Below are positions 32,754 to 40,313 of a DNA stretch of 61,381 nucleotides, in pieces. The translations under genes and the position numbers were made by a program. Positions within the stretch are counted from its first letter, which is position 1; every line of letters begins with the position of its first letter. Origin of the DNA: DASUFE01 sp036274675 (GTDB taxonomy: Bacteria > Pseudomonadota > Gammaproteobacteria > HTCC5015); contig DASUFE010000099.1 in assembly GCA_036274675.1 (NCBI GenBank), positions 1-61,381 on the forward strand. Direction: 5' to 3'. The notes beneath the pieces are model-generated. The model worked only from the letters and a program-made list of their open reading frames with translations, did not search any database and was not told where the DNA came from.

Positions 32754-35174
32754 TCAGGCGTTCAGGTATTCGGTCAGTTTGTCCGGGCTGATGCGGATCG
32801 CCGCGCCAGTGGGGCAGGCGCGCACGCAGGCCGCGCCGCCCTTGATGTCCTTGCACATGTCGCATTTCACGGCCTGCTTCATCTGCTCGCCGTCCTTTTT
32901 CTTCGTATCCGGTTTCAGCAGTTCCTCGTCGGCCTGGCCCGGTCCGGGACCCCAGCCGAACAGCAGCCATTGCAAGAGCCCCGGCTTCTCGGCCGGCGGG
33001 CTTGCCATCTGGATAACGCCATAGGGGCAGTTGCGCTCGCAGTTGCCGCAGCCGATGCAGTTGTCGGCGATATACACCTCACCGTCCGGCGCGCGGTGGA
33101 TCGCGTCCGGCGGGCATTCCTTCATGCAGTGCGGATGTTCGCAGTGGCGGCAGGAGGTGGGCACGTGGATGTAGGCGTAGGTCGGGCCCGCCTCGCGGTT
33201 CAGGCGCGAGGTGCCGTTATGGGTTTCGGCGCAGGCGATCTCGCAGTTATTGCAGCGCACGCACAGCGATTCGTCGATCAGCAGCACGTCGGTGGCCTCG
33301 CCCAGACCCTGGCTCATGAGGAAGGAGATCACGTCGCCGGCGCCCTGTTGTTGCTGCATCATCAGGTTTTGCGTCATGCGCTCCTTGTACTGCAGCTCGA
33401 CGCGCTGGCGCAGCGCCGGGTTGTTCATCAGCAGCAGCTCGAAGGCGTCCGCGCTCAACTCGATGGTTTCCGCGGCGATCGCGGCTTTCACCGTCGCTGA
33501 ACGGGTGCCGGCGCCCATCACGCCCATTTCGCCGACGTAGTTGCCGGCGGGGACGTAGGAGAGCACGATTTCGCGCTCGCCGATGCGACGCGATACCATG
33601 AGCGAGCCGCGGCGCACCAGGTGCAAGCTTTCCGCCTTGTCGCCTTCATTGAATATCGTGTCGCCCGCCTTGTATTCGTGGATCGTGCAGGTGCGCGCGA
33701 TCTCGTCCACCAGTTCGGGCTGGGCGTCCGGGGCGAAGTTGGCGTGCAGGGCGCGCGCGATAAACACCTGGTTGATGGCGCGCTTGACCGATTCCACCGA
33801 GTTGATCAGCTTGTTCATCGAGTTGCGCGGCGATTCCAGCAAAATGCAGTCGGTGCCGGCGACCACGGTAGCCGAGCGGCGGCGCCCGGAGATCAGGCTC
33901 ATCTCGCCGAAGAAGCGGCCCTGGCCCAGGGTGATGGTCTTGTCGGGGTTGGCGGGGTCGATCTGCACGTGCGCATAGCCGTTGATGATGCTGTAAAAAC
34001 TGTCGCTGTAATCGTTGCGTTCGAAGAGCACGCTGTCCGGTTCCGGACTGTGCAGCTCGCTATCGAGCAGGAATTCGCGCAGCTGCAGGGTGGTGAGCTC
34101 GGCGAAGATCGGCACGTTGGCGCGGATGCGCGCGAGCACCTCGGAGACCTTCGGCTTGCCGGGCAGGCGGTCGCACTTGGCCTGCAACAAAGGTTCGTCG
34201 GCCGGCGGCACGGTGCGGCCGAGGATGTAGTCGACCACCTCATAGCCCTGGTTCATGCACTGCTTGATCAGCGGGTAACCGCCGAGCGCGCCGATGATGT
34301 AGATGCCCTTGACGTTGCTCTCGTAGCGCTCGGAGAGTTCCGGCACCGCGTTCGCGTCCTTGTTCGGGAACACGATGCCGCAGTCCTCGACGAACTTGCG
34401 CGGCGGCACGGCGCCCAGGCGCGCGATGACCAGGTTGCATACCAGCGCGGCCTCGCCCTGCGCGGTGTTCAGCACCAGGGTGGCGGCGTTCTCCACGCCC
34501 TCGAAGACCTCGACCCGCGCCGGGGTGCTGCTGTAGAAGCATTCGATTTTGCCCTTTTCGATGGCCTCGAGGATGGCCTGGCGGTTGGCGTTCTTGGCGC
34601 GCGCGAACTCGTCCTGGCGGTTCACTATATATACGGTGTTCTGTCTGGCCAGGGCGAGGGCGTTTTCGATGGCGGCGTCGCCGGCGCCGATCACGGCGAT
34701 GTTCTGGCCGCGGTAGGCCTCCGGGTCGTCCAGGGTGTACTGCACGATGGCGTGGTCCTCGCCCTCGATGCCCAGCTTGCGGGGGTTGCCCTGCAGGCCG
34801 ATGCCGAGCACGATGTTCTCAGCCTGTATTGTGCCGCCGGATTTGAGCTTGAGCTGGAATTTGCCCTGTTTGCCGGAGATGGCCAGGACTTCGGAGTTAT
34901 GGCGGATGTTGACCTTGAGATTCTTGAGGTCGCTCTGCCAGTTATCGAGGATGGTCTCGCGCTTGCCGGCCTCGAAACGCACCGGGCTGCGCAGCGGCAG
35001 CGCCGGGGGTTCGGCCATGATGTGTTTGCCTTTCTGGTATCTATATATAGTGTTGGCGATGTGGGGTGCGGATTCCAGGAGGATATGCGAGACACCTTCG
35101 GCGGCGGCGCGTCCAGCCGCGCTTAATCCGCCCGGACCCGCGCCGACGATCGCGATTTTATAGCTTTCCGCCAT
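32754..35174 (-). CDS. FAD/NAD(P) oxidoreductase - two cNMP-binding domains - 4x[4Fe-4S] ferredoxin fusion
   Basis: This is an 806-residue soluble protein. Residues 1-325 are a two-dinucleotide-fold flavoprotein of the thioredoxin-reductase type (GAGPGG at 11-16 for FAD; GAGDAA at 163-168 for NAD(P)H; IYIIGALGGYP at 291-301). The CXXC of thioredoxin reductase is absent. Two CRP-like cyclic-nucleotide domains follow, with phosphate-binding cassettes FGEMS...RSAT (about 422-436) and GEMG...RSAT (about 548-561). The C-terminus is a DmsB/HycB-like module with four cysteine groups (638-648, 675-687, 706-716, 771-787) for four [4Fe-4S] clusters. It heads the redox cluster and is the likely electron entry point from NAD(P)H, perhaps gated by cAMP or cGMP; the gating is an inference. 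Confidence 0.88.
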   Translation of the reverse strand: MAESYKIAIVGAGPGGLSAAGRAAAEGVSHILLESAPHIANTIYRYQKGKHIMAEPPALPLRSPVRFEAGKRETILDNWQSDLKNLKVNIRHNSEVLAISGKQGKFQLKLKSGGTIQAENIVLGIGLQGNPRKLGIEGEDHAIVQYTLDDPEAYRGQNIAVIGAGDAAIENALALARQNTVYIVNRQDEFARAKNANRQAILEAIEKGKIECFYSSTPARVEVFEGVENAATLVLNTAQGEAALVCNLVIARLGAVPPRKFVEDCGIVFPNKDANAVPELSERYESNVKGIYIIGALGGYPLIKQCMNQGYEVVDYILGRTVPPADEPLLQAKCDRLPGKPKVSEVLARIRANVPIFAELTTLQLREFLLDSELHSPEPDSVLFERNDYSDSFYSIINGYAHVQIDPANPDKTITLGQGRFFGEMSLISGRRRSATVVAGTDCILLESPRNSMNKLINSVESVKRAINQVFIARALHANFAPDAQPELVDEIARTCTIHEYKAGDTIFNEGDKAESLHLVRRGSLMVSRRIGEREIVLSYVPAGNYVGEMGVMGAGTRSATVKAAIAAETIELSADAFELLLMNNPALRQRVELQYKERMTQNLMMQQQQGAGDVISFLMSQGLGEATDVLLIDESLCVRCNNCEIACAETHNGTSRLNREAGPTYAYIHVPTSCRHCEHPHCMKECPPDAIHRAPDGEVYIADNCIGCGNCERNCPYGVIQMASPPAEKPGLLQWLLFGWGPGPGQADEELLKPDTKKKDGEQMKQAVKCDMCKDIKGGAACVRACPTGAAIRISPDKLTEYLNA

Positions 35175-35388
35175 TAAAGAAGCCCCAGCCCCCGTGCTGT
35201 ATGGGTAAGCGCGTACCGTGCCGCAGCACTAATTCCAGGAGCGCGCGCTCAAATCCTTCCGTCCGGTGGAGAGATTGTAAAAATTACTCGGTGCGCTACT
35301 TTGCGAGATAAGCCCCGGCGCGTCAAGACGGCTTGCGGACTTATATCCCAATTCTGCAAAACATCAGCGATACGATTAAAATAAGCAC

Positions 35389-36240
35389 ATGTCCGCAGCA
35401 CAACCCCGCTTCAAATTGAAAAAACCGCGCCTGATTCACTTCGTGATCGCAGTTCTGCTTGCCCTTCTCATCATGGACCGCGGCGCCGCCTGGCTTTATG
35501 GGCCAAAACCCGGGTCGAAGGACGTTATTCTCTATACCACGACCTGGTGTCCCTACTGTGAATCGTTAAGGGCGTATCTCAAGGGCTACAACATTCCTTA
35601 TATAGAGCGCGACGTGGAGAAAACCCTGGCCGGCACGCTTGGCTGGTGGGGACTGGGGCATGGCAGGGGCGTGCCGCTGTCCGTGATCGGCGAGCAGGTG
35701 GTATACGGCTACGACCTCGTAAAAATTACCGCGGCGCTGCGGGCGGCGGGTTACTCCGTCCAGGGACCGGGGGATACGGCGGAAAATTACCTTCCACCGC
35801 CTTCCCTGGGTGAGAGCGCCGCAAGTCCGCGGCTAACGGCGGCCGGAAGCTGCGCCCCGGCGGAAGACTTCGATGCCTTTTACGAGGCATTCAAGGCCGA
35901 TCGCGGATTCCAGATTCAAAGAACGAAGTTTCCGCTGCGCAAGCGTGTCCTCAGCGGATCCAAGCCTTATCTGACGACGGACGAGGCCGTCGAAGTGGAA
36001 AAGAGCGAGGTTGAGAGCGGCCAGGAACTGGTTTACCTGGACCGGGAGATCATCGAGACGGGCGGTTATACCGTGCGGATCGAGAAGCAAGTGCCGGGCG
36101 AGGCGGAGATCATAACGAGCCCGGAAGGCGCAGAGCCGCTGACCATACACCGGTTCCACAACGTGTCGGGATGCTGGTACCTGGTGGAGCTGGTAAGTTA
36201 TGAGTATTTCGGGTCGATGATGATATTGAGCTCTCTTTAA
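35389..36240 (+). CDS. Membrane-anchored glutaredoxin-like protein
   Basis: This is a 283-residue protein. A basic N-terminus precedes one membrane helix (HFVIAVLLALLIMDRGAAWL). A glutaredoxin domain follows, with YTTTWCPYC as the active site, GVPLSVIG (the cis-Pro region) and VVYGYD. The C-terminal half (about 155-283) resembles a DUF4348-like domain (FDAFYEAFKADRGFQIQRTK), whose function is unknown. The catalytic domain would face the periplasm if positive-inside topology holds. It is divergent from the redox cluster across a 214-base gap with no other recognised feature. A link to cytochrome c maturation or thiol chemistry is possible but not shown. Confidence 0.8.
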   Translation: MSAAQPRFKLKKPRLIHFVIAVLLALLIMDRGAAWLYGPKPGSKDVILYTTTWCPYCESLRAYLKGYNIPYIERDVEKTLAGTLGWWGLGHGRGVPLSVIGEQVVYGYDLVKITAALRAAGYSVQGPGDTAENYLPPPSLGESAASPRLTAAGSCAPAEDFDAFYEAFKADRGFQIQRTKFPLRKRVLSGSKPYLTTDEAVEVEKSEVESGQELVYLDREIIETGGYTVRIEKQVPGEAEIITSPEGAEPLTIHRFHNVSGCWYLVELVSYEYFGSMMILSSL

Positions 36241-36560
36241 AGAAGACTTCTCGCGGAGACGCAGGGCAGCGCGGGGAAATAAAAATAAGGATTCCTCACG
36301 GAGCACACGCAGTAACTCGCATCAAGTCCCATGCCGTCAGATTCTAGCTACGGACGCACCTCTTCTTCGGGCCGGAAACATTCTTTAGCCAAATAAAGTC
36401 TCGCCAGTAAACGTAGATTGGGGTAAGCGTAGCGAACCCCATAAAAGATTTCTCTCCTCCCCCTTCATCATCCTGAAGGGGGGCGAAGGCAGGGGGTACG
36501 GGTCTGTGGCAACAGATTTTTAGCTACGACAGTATCACCAGTCGGACGGCACTTTAAAAA
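36241..36560. repeat. Intergenic region with repeat fragments
   Basis: No gene was seen. It includes a CTCGCGGAGACGCAGGGCAG / CACGGAGCACACGCAG pair (36250-36315), similar to the repeat at 7726-7797. A CCCCCTTCATCATCC / GAAGGGGGGCGAAGG palindrome with GGCAGGGGGTACGGG lies near 36462-36500. The phrase ACCAGTCGGACGGCAC at its end recurs near 37878. Confidence 0.6.
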
Positions 36561-36573
36561 ATTTGCAAAGCGC

Positions 36574-36600
36574 TGTCGAAACCCGGCTGTCTTATTCGAC
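36574..36600 (+). promoter_or_regulatory. ECF42-type promoter candidate upstream of the YCII-like gene
   Basis: TGTCGA (36574-36579), 17 bases, then CGAC (36597-36600), ending 33 bases before the ATG. A TTTAAAAAATTT stretch precedes it. The same layout occurs at 37083-37109. TGTCGA with a CGAC/CGTC-like -10 is, as I recall, the motif described for ECF42 sigma factors, which control DGPF/YCII genes. Confidence 0.6.
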
Positions 36601-36633
36601 TAGGGGTACTGGTAAACACTGAAGGAGTGAATC

Positions 36634-36993
36634 ATGAAAAAATTCCTGGCTATCTACATCGGAACCATGGAAGCCTTTGAGAAAGCGGGCTGGAACAGGC
36701 TGGACGAAAAGAAGCGTAAGGAACTGGAGCAATCCGGTATGCAGGGCTGGATGCAGTGGGCATCAGTCAATGCCGCCGCCATCGTCGACCAGGGGAATCC
36801 GCTGGGCAAGACCAAGCGCGCATCCAAAAAGGGAATCGAGGATATCAAAAACAGCATGACGGGGTACACCATTGTCGAGGCCGAGTCGCACGCAGCCGCC
36901 GCCAGGCTGTTCGAAAATCACCCGCATTTCACGATCTTCCCCGGCGACTCGGTGGAAATCATGGAGTGCCTGCCGTTGCCGGTGATGGGCTAG
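36634..36993 (+). CDS. YCII-like small protein
   Basis: This is a 119-residue cytosolic protein with the feel of the YCII/DGPF alpha-beta barrel group. Its start MKKFLAIYIGTMEAFEKAGW matches typical first strands, and the end MTGYTIVEAESHAAAARLF with HPHFTIFPGDSVEIMECLPL matches the usual closing half. The DGPF tetrapeptide itself is not present. Its function is unknown; relatives lie beside ECF sigma factors and SRPBCC proteins. AAGGAG lies eight bases before the ATG. The promoter-like TGTCGA-N17-CGAC upstream matches that of the SRPBCC gene 3' of it, so both probably respond to one sigma factor. Confidence 0.72.
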   Translation: MKKFLAIYIGTMEAFEKAGWNRLDEKKRKELEQSGMQGWMQWASVNAAAIVDQGNPLGKTKRASKKGIEDIKNSMTGYTIVEAESHAAAARLFENHPHFTIFPGDSVEIMECLPLPVMG

Positions 36994-37009
36994 GCGCAGC
37001 GAGCCCCAT

Positions 37010-37062
37010 TTTATTTTCCCCCTTCCAAAGGAAGGAGGATGTCCGAAAGACAGGGGGATGTC
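37010..37062. repeat. Palindromic repeat (CCCCCTTCC / GGAAGGAGG type)
   Basis: TTCCCCCTTCC, AAA, GGAAGGAGGATGTCCGAAAG and ACAGGGGGATG form a hairpin followed by the 'GATGCCCGAAGGGCAGGGGGATG'-class tail. It lies between the YCII-like gene and the promoter of the SRPBCC gene. Confidence 0.65.
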
Positions 37063-37082
37063 TTAAAAAATTTACCGGGTCC

Positions 37083-37109
37083 TGTCGAATTTGAATTGCC
37101 CCATTCGAC
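37083..37109 (+). promoter_or_regulatory. ECF42-type promoter candidate upstream of the SRPBCC gene
   Basis: TGTCGA (37083-37088), 17 bases, then CGAC (37106-37109), 46 bases before the ATG. A CTTAAAAAATTTACC stretch lies just upstream, as in the copy at 36574-36600. The matching spacing and flanks in two neighbouring genes support a shared regulon. Confidence 0.6.
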
Positions 37110-37155
37110 TAAGGAATAGCAGTAGCAAATTTAATCATTTAATAAGGAGAATCAC

Positions 37156-37602
37156 ATGCCCAGCACCATTCGTTTACACCGCGTTTTCAAGGCTCCGCCG
37201 GAGCGGGTCTACAGAGCCTTCCTGGATCCGGAAGCCATGGTCAAATGGCTGCCGCCGCACGGCTTCACCGCCAAGGTCCACCAGATCGACGCGCGCGTCG
37301 GCGGCTCCTACAAGATGTCGTTCAAGAACTTCACCACCGGCAACGGCCATTCCTTCGGCGGCAAGTATCTCGAGCTGGTCCCGAACGAACGCATCGTCCA
37401 CACCGACGAGTTCGACAATCCGGGTCTGCCCGGCACGATGACCGTAACCATTACGTTCAAGAAAGTCTTCTGCGGCACCGAAGTCAACATCACCCAGGAA
37501 GGCGTGCCGGACGTCATCCCCGCCGAGGCCTGCTATCTCGGCTGGCAGGAATCGCTGCTCCTGCTCGCGCAACTGGTGGACCCGGAAATTCCGGATCAAT
37601 GA
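37156..37602 (+). CDS. SRPBCC (AHSA1-type) domain protein
   Basis: This is a 148-residue protein of the START/Bet v1-like SRPBCC superfamily, AHSA1 branch. The opening TIRLHRVFKAPPERVYRAFL and the PEAMVKWLPPHGF segment are characteristic, as are the later GTMTVTITFKK and CYLGWQESLLLLAQLVDPEI. Such proteins have a hydrophobic ligand cavity; the ligand is unknown. Relatives are often encoded with DGPF/YCII genes and an ECF sigma factor, as suggested here by the shared promoter. AAGGAG lies before the ATG. Confidence 0.88.
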   Translation: MPSTIRLHRVFKAPPERVYRAFLDPEAMVKWLPPHGFTAKVHQIDARVGGSYKMSFKNFTTGNGHSFGGKYLELVPNERIVHTDEFDNPGLPGTMTVTITFKKVFCGTEVNITQEGVPDVIPAEACYLGWQESLLLLAQLVDPEIPDQ

Positions 37603-37605
37603 GAG

Positions 37606-38060
37606 ATGTGCAATCCCCCCGTTGTTTCTTTCAGGGCTTTGCCCCGCGGGGGGATGCCCGAAGGGCAGGGGGATGAATTCTGTTTCTACGCAGGGCTTCG
37701 CCCAGCGGACACGGAGGACCTGAGGAAAATAATTCTCCCATCCCCCTTCGTTTCGAAGGGGGAACGTGTCTGGGGATGGGACTATTAGCACTCCAGCATC
37801 ACAACTCAGAGACCACGGATACCACAAGGCAGGGGGAACGGGTCTGGTGATATTGGATCTTTAGCCACAAAAGCATCACCAGTCGGACGGCACATATCCT
37901 GGTTGGTGATATTAGCTTTAGCCCTCACTTACGAGTTTCAAAATTTCCCCCACCACCTCACTCCGGCACGGAAAATTTGATCCACGTCATAACAAATCCA
38001 ACCTGTTAAAAATTCGACAGGCCTCGAATCTTCTCCCATTGAGAATCAACAAGATGGCGC
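37606..38060. repeat. Repeat-rich intergenic region
   Basis: No gene was found. It holds a CCCCGCGGGGGGATGCCCGA-type repeat, an inverted copy of the CAGGGCTTCGCCCAGCGG block (near 37690), a CCCCCTTCG/CGAAGGGGG hairpin (about 37742-37762) and a second copy of the ACCAGTCGGACGGCAC phrase seen near 36538. A reverse-oriented TGTCGAA lies near 38017. Confidence 0.65.
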
Positions 38061-38146
38061 ATGTTGCGTCGATTCCGCGACATGGATGTTGATTTTTCTA
38101 GCACTATACTTAAATCAAGCTTTTAAAAATTTAAGGAGGAGCCTAT

Positions 38147-38416
38147 ATGAGTCGCACGACACTTCTTATCTTAGGCGGTTCCGGTCTTGTCGGACTTTTC
38201 ATACTTATGGCCGTGGTTCTGGGAGATCACTCCTCGAATCCGCTGAAAGCATTCATCGGGCTTTGGGTTGTCGTCGCCTTCGTGAATCTTTTCATGGGGC
38301 TGATGGAGCAGGGGCCTGAGCACGCTTTCAAGGAAGAGATCCGCCATTTCCTGGCGATCCTCTCCGTACCGGTCGCTCTCGCCGTAATGTTCCCCTGGAA
38401 AATGCTGGCGATGTAA
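38147..38416 (+). CDS. Small hypothetical membrane protein
   Basis: This is an 89-residue protein with three hydrophobic segments (LLILGGSGLVGLFILMAVVL, AFIGLWVVVAFVNLFMGLM, LAILSVPVALAVMFPW) joined by short polar loops. It is not assigned to a family. AAGGAGGAG precedes the ATG, so translation is likely strong. It stands alone between two repeat-rich regions. An AT-rich stretch with TATACTTAAAT upstream may be its promoter. Confidence 0.65.
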   Translation: MSRTTLLILGGSGLVGLFILMAVVLGDHSSNPLKAFIGLWVVVAFVNLFMGLMEQGPEHAFKEEIRHFLAILSVPVALAVMFPWKMLAM

Positions 38417-38439
38417 GACTGTAAAACCTGTCCTCGCTG

Positions 38440-38650
38440 TCCCCGCCGATCCTTCTCCCTGATCCCCCTCCAGGGGGAGAGGGGTTGGCGGGGATTTATA
38501 TATCCTTCTTCGCGCCGAAGGAGGATGCCCGAAGGGCAGGTGGATGCTTCCCACCTTTCCCACTTCGCGCCGAAGGGGGATGGCGAAGCCAGGGGGATGA
38601 AAAATTCCCTGTCATGCCGGAATGATCCGGCATCCATCTTGAAGATTTCT
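38440..38650. repeat. Cluster of palindromic repeats
   Basis: It contains CCTTCTCCCTGATCCCCC with TCCAGGGGGAGAGG (about 38452-38482), CGAAGGAGGATGCCCGAAGG, CGCCGAAGGGGGATGGCGAA and CATGCCGGAATGATCCGGCA. These are several different classes of the same kind of intergenic palindrome placed end to end. Confidence 0.7.
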
Positions 38651-39066
38651 ATGCGGAGTCCCGTCCCCGCCCGACGGTTTCGCCCGCTCGCTCCGCGAGC
38701 TGAGGCGGGTAACTTTTTGTCTGGCGCGAGCGGTGCTTGGCACGCGCTTCGCAACATGGCAAATAACGCTCCTCTGGCGAGCAGAGTTTGCAATCAATAG
38801 TAGCCATCCTGACCCGTCAACCGGCCTTGGTGAAGGAGATGTGTAAGAAGGCGGCATGATCGATGGTGCAGATTCACTGGCTGTAGTTTGCGGGGAAATC
38901 CGAGGGGCGGCGGATCGAGAGTCCGTGCCGGGAGTGTCGCGTTATTTGCGCCGCGTCATCTCTTGTGAAAAGTTCGCTCTCTCGCCATGAAAACCCTGCG
39001 GGGGAGTGCGGGACGGGCATCCGCAAAACTTGTGAATGACCGTCGCCGATATGGCAGTAATAAGGG
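38651..39066. other. Gene-free region after the repeat cluster
   Basis: I see no supportable gene in these 400 bases. Short frames on both strands have no ribosome binding sites or protein-like composition. The piece GGCGCGAGCGGTGCTTGGCA with GCGCTTCGC looks like another interspersed repeat remnant. Confidence 0.4.
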
Positions 39067-39234
39067 TTACGCCGGCGGGGGCCGCGGTCCCTGCTGGGAT
39101 GATACCAGGAGAACCTCGTTGCTGCCTGGTACGGAAAAGGCTGAGTCAAATCCGGAGTCTTCCGCAGACATCGCGATATTTGTCAAGGTCAGCAACAGCA
39201 AACCGAGACAGGCTTTTGAAATTAAAGATTGCAT
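39067..39234 (-). CDS. Small secreted peptide
   Basis: A 55-residue frame starts MQSLISKACLGLLLLTLTNI and has an AMSA-EDS signal cleavage site, leaving a mature peptide of about 30 residues (DSGFDSAFSVPGSNEVLLVS...). AAAGGTAA precedes the ATG. The clean signal peptide and ribosome binding site favour a real gene over chance, but no family is recognised. Confidence 0.45.
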   Translation of the reverse strand: MQSLISKACLGLLLLTLTNIAMSAEDSGFDSAFSVPGSNEVLLVSSQQGPRPPPA

Positions 39235-39374
39235 ACAATTACCTTTCAGATTGTTTGGTTGATGCGCCGACGATCTTAGCAAGGCCTTCAATCCAGCACA
39301 AAACTTGTTATCGGACAGATCAGCGGTCTTGCCCGATCCAGCGGGGTCCTCGATCACGTTTCTCACGTGATTTG

Positions 39375-39412
39375 TTGTCGAGAGGCCCTTTTTAGGGGTA
39401 CGCTCCCGTCCA
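39375..39412 (+). promoter_or_regulatory. 38 bp conserved block, copy 1
   Basis: It starts TTGTCGAGAGGCCC and ends GGTACGCTCCCGTCCA, with a CCCT...AGGG inverted repeat inside. It is identical to 41163-41200 at 34 of 38 positions. Each copy ends 43-47 bases before a plus-strand ATG. It is probably a promoter, given the TGTCGA hexamer also seen at 36574 and 37083. Confidence 0.55.
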
Positions 39413-39458
39413 GGATAATTAGGGACAGACCTGACAGACCACCGTTATGAGCCCGCAT

Positions 39459-39887
39459 ATGAAGATCCTAAAAATAATTCCATTTTTATTATCAACCAGC
39501 GCTTTCGCTTTCGATAAGCACGAGGATGCCTGGGGTAAGGCTGAGGGGAAGGGGGTGTGTGAGGCGATGGTGACGGAGGGGTTTGATAATGAAATCCTGG
39601 TGTCCTGCGACTGCGGGAGCGGCTTCGTGGATGAGATAAGCATCACGTTAAAGAAACCTTTGTCCAAAGACTTTAATGTTTTAATGACGTTTGATAATTT
39701 GAAGCCGATTTCCGTTCCTACCCGCGATGGCAATATTGTGGCGGATACTCGGAAAGGGAAGGCGAATTTCAAAAAGGTGCTCGGGCTTTTCAGGAAGCAT
39801 AAAAGCGTTAAGGTGGAATTCCCTAATGGCCGGCACGCGACTTTCACACTTAAGGGTTCCAGCTCCGCGCTGAAAGCTTGCCCTTAG
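39459..39887 (+). CDS. Small secreted hypothetical protein
   Basis: This is a 142-residue protein with a signal peptide (MKILKIIPFLLSTSAFA) and a mature part with two close cysteines (VSCDCGSGF) plus a C-terminal one (LKACP). It is otherwise rich in Lys and beta-forming residues (HKSVKVEFPNGRHATFTL). No family is recognised. ATG 39459 is chosen because the signal peptide starts there; 39447 is possible. The 38 bp block at 39375-39412 lies just upstream and probably holds its promoter. Confidence 0.6.
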   Translation: MKILKIIPFLLSTSAFAFDKHEDAWGKAEGKGVCEAMVTEGFDNEILVSCDCGSGFVDEISITLKKPLSKDFNVLMTFDNLKPISVPTRDGNIVADTRKGKANFKKVLGLFRKHKSVKVEFPNGRHATFTLKGSSSALKACP

Positions 39888-39926
39888 AATCGATATTGGG
39901 TAGTTCAAATAAACAGGAAGCAAGCC

Positions 39927-40313
39927 ATGCGTTACATGATGTTGATAAAGCATTTCAAGGATTATGACCATGCCAAGGTGCCGGCGGCGCTGTATGCGGC
40001 GATGGGGCCTTTCGTGGAGGAGCTGATCAAGCAGGGCGTCATGATCGACGGCGCGGGTTTGCAGCCGATGGCCAAGGCGACGCAGGTGCGTTTGAGTCGC
40101 GGCAGGATCGCGGTCACGGATGGCCCCTTTACGGAAACCAAGGAGATCGTCGGCGGCTACGCGCTTTGCGAGTTCAAGACGCGCGAGGAGGCGGTGGCGA
40201 TGGCGACGCAGTTTCATGGAGCTGCACCGGATTCACTGGCCCGCGTTCGAGGGCATATCCGAGGTGCGGGCGCTGGAGAGCCCGGGTTGAGGTTGTCAGC
40301 GCTTGATGAGTAA
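39927..40313 (+). CDS. DGPF/YCII-domain protein with C-terminal frameshift
   Basis: The protein opens MRYMMLIKHFKDYDHAKVPA and carries the diagnostic TDGPFTETKEIVGGYALCEF, placing it in the YCII-related DGPF family (function unknown, often tied to ECF42-type sigma factors). After AVAMATQF (about 40214) the frame goes wrong. The plus-one frame gives MELHRIHWPAFEGISEVRAL and stops at 40290, which is the normal family ending. One extra base near 40212-40215 (the TTTC stretch) explains this. The listed span is the uninterrupted frame; the ancestral gene ended at 40290. No TGTCGA-N17-CGAC promoter was seen upstream. A sequencing error cannot be excluded. Confidence 0.82.
   Translation: MRYMMLIKHFKDYDHAKVPAALYAAMGPFVEELIKQGVMIDGAGLQPMAKATQVRLSRGRIAVTDGPFTETKEIVGGYALCEFKTREEAVAMATQFHGAAPDSLARVRGHIRGAGAGEPGLRLSALDE

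Noticed and set aside
32536..32970. Minus-strand 144-codon frame between the flavoprotein and cytochrome b genes
   Set aside because: Its first half overlaps the flavoprotein in another frame and the second half is translated repeat sequence (VPLPVQGEGTGEG).
37980..38025. Reverse-strand TGTCGAA near 38017 as a third ECF42-type promoter
   Set aside because: No CGAC/CGTC lies at 16-18 bases and no minus-strand gene follows.
21214..38650. Regularly recurring palindromes as a possible CRISPR array
   Set aside because: The elements are spread between genes at irregular distances, vary in sequence and have no uniform spacers or cas genes nearby.
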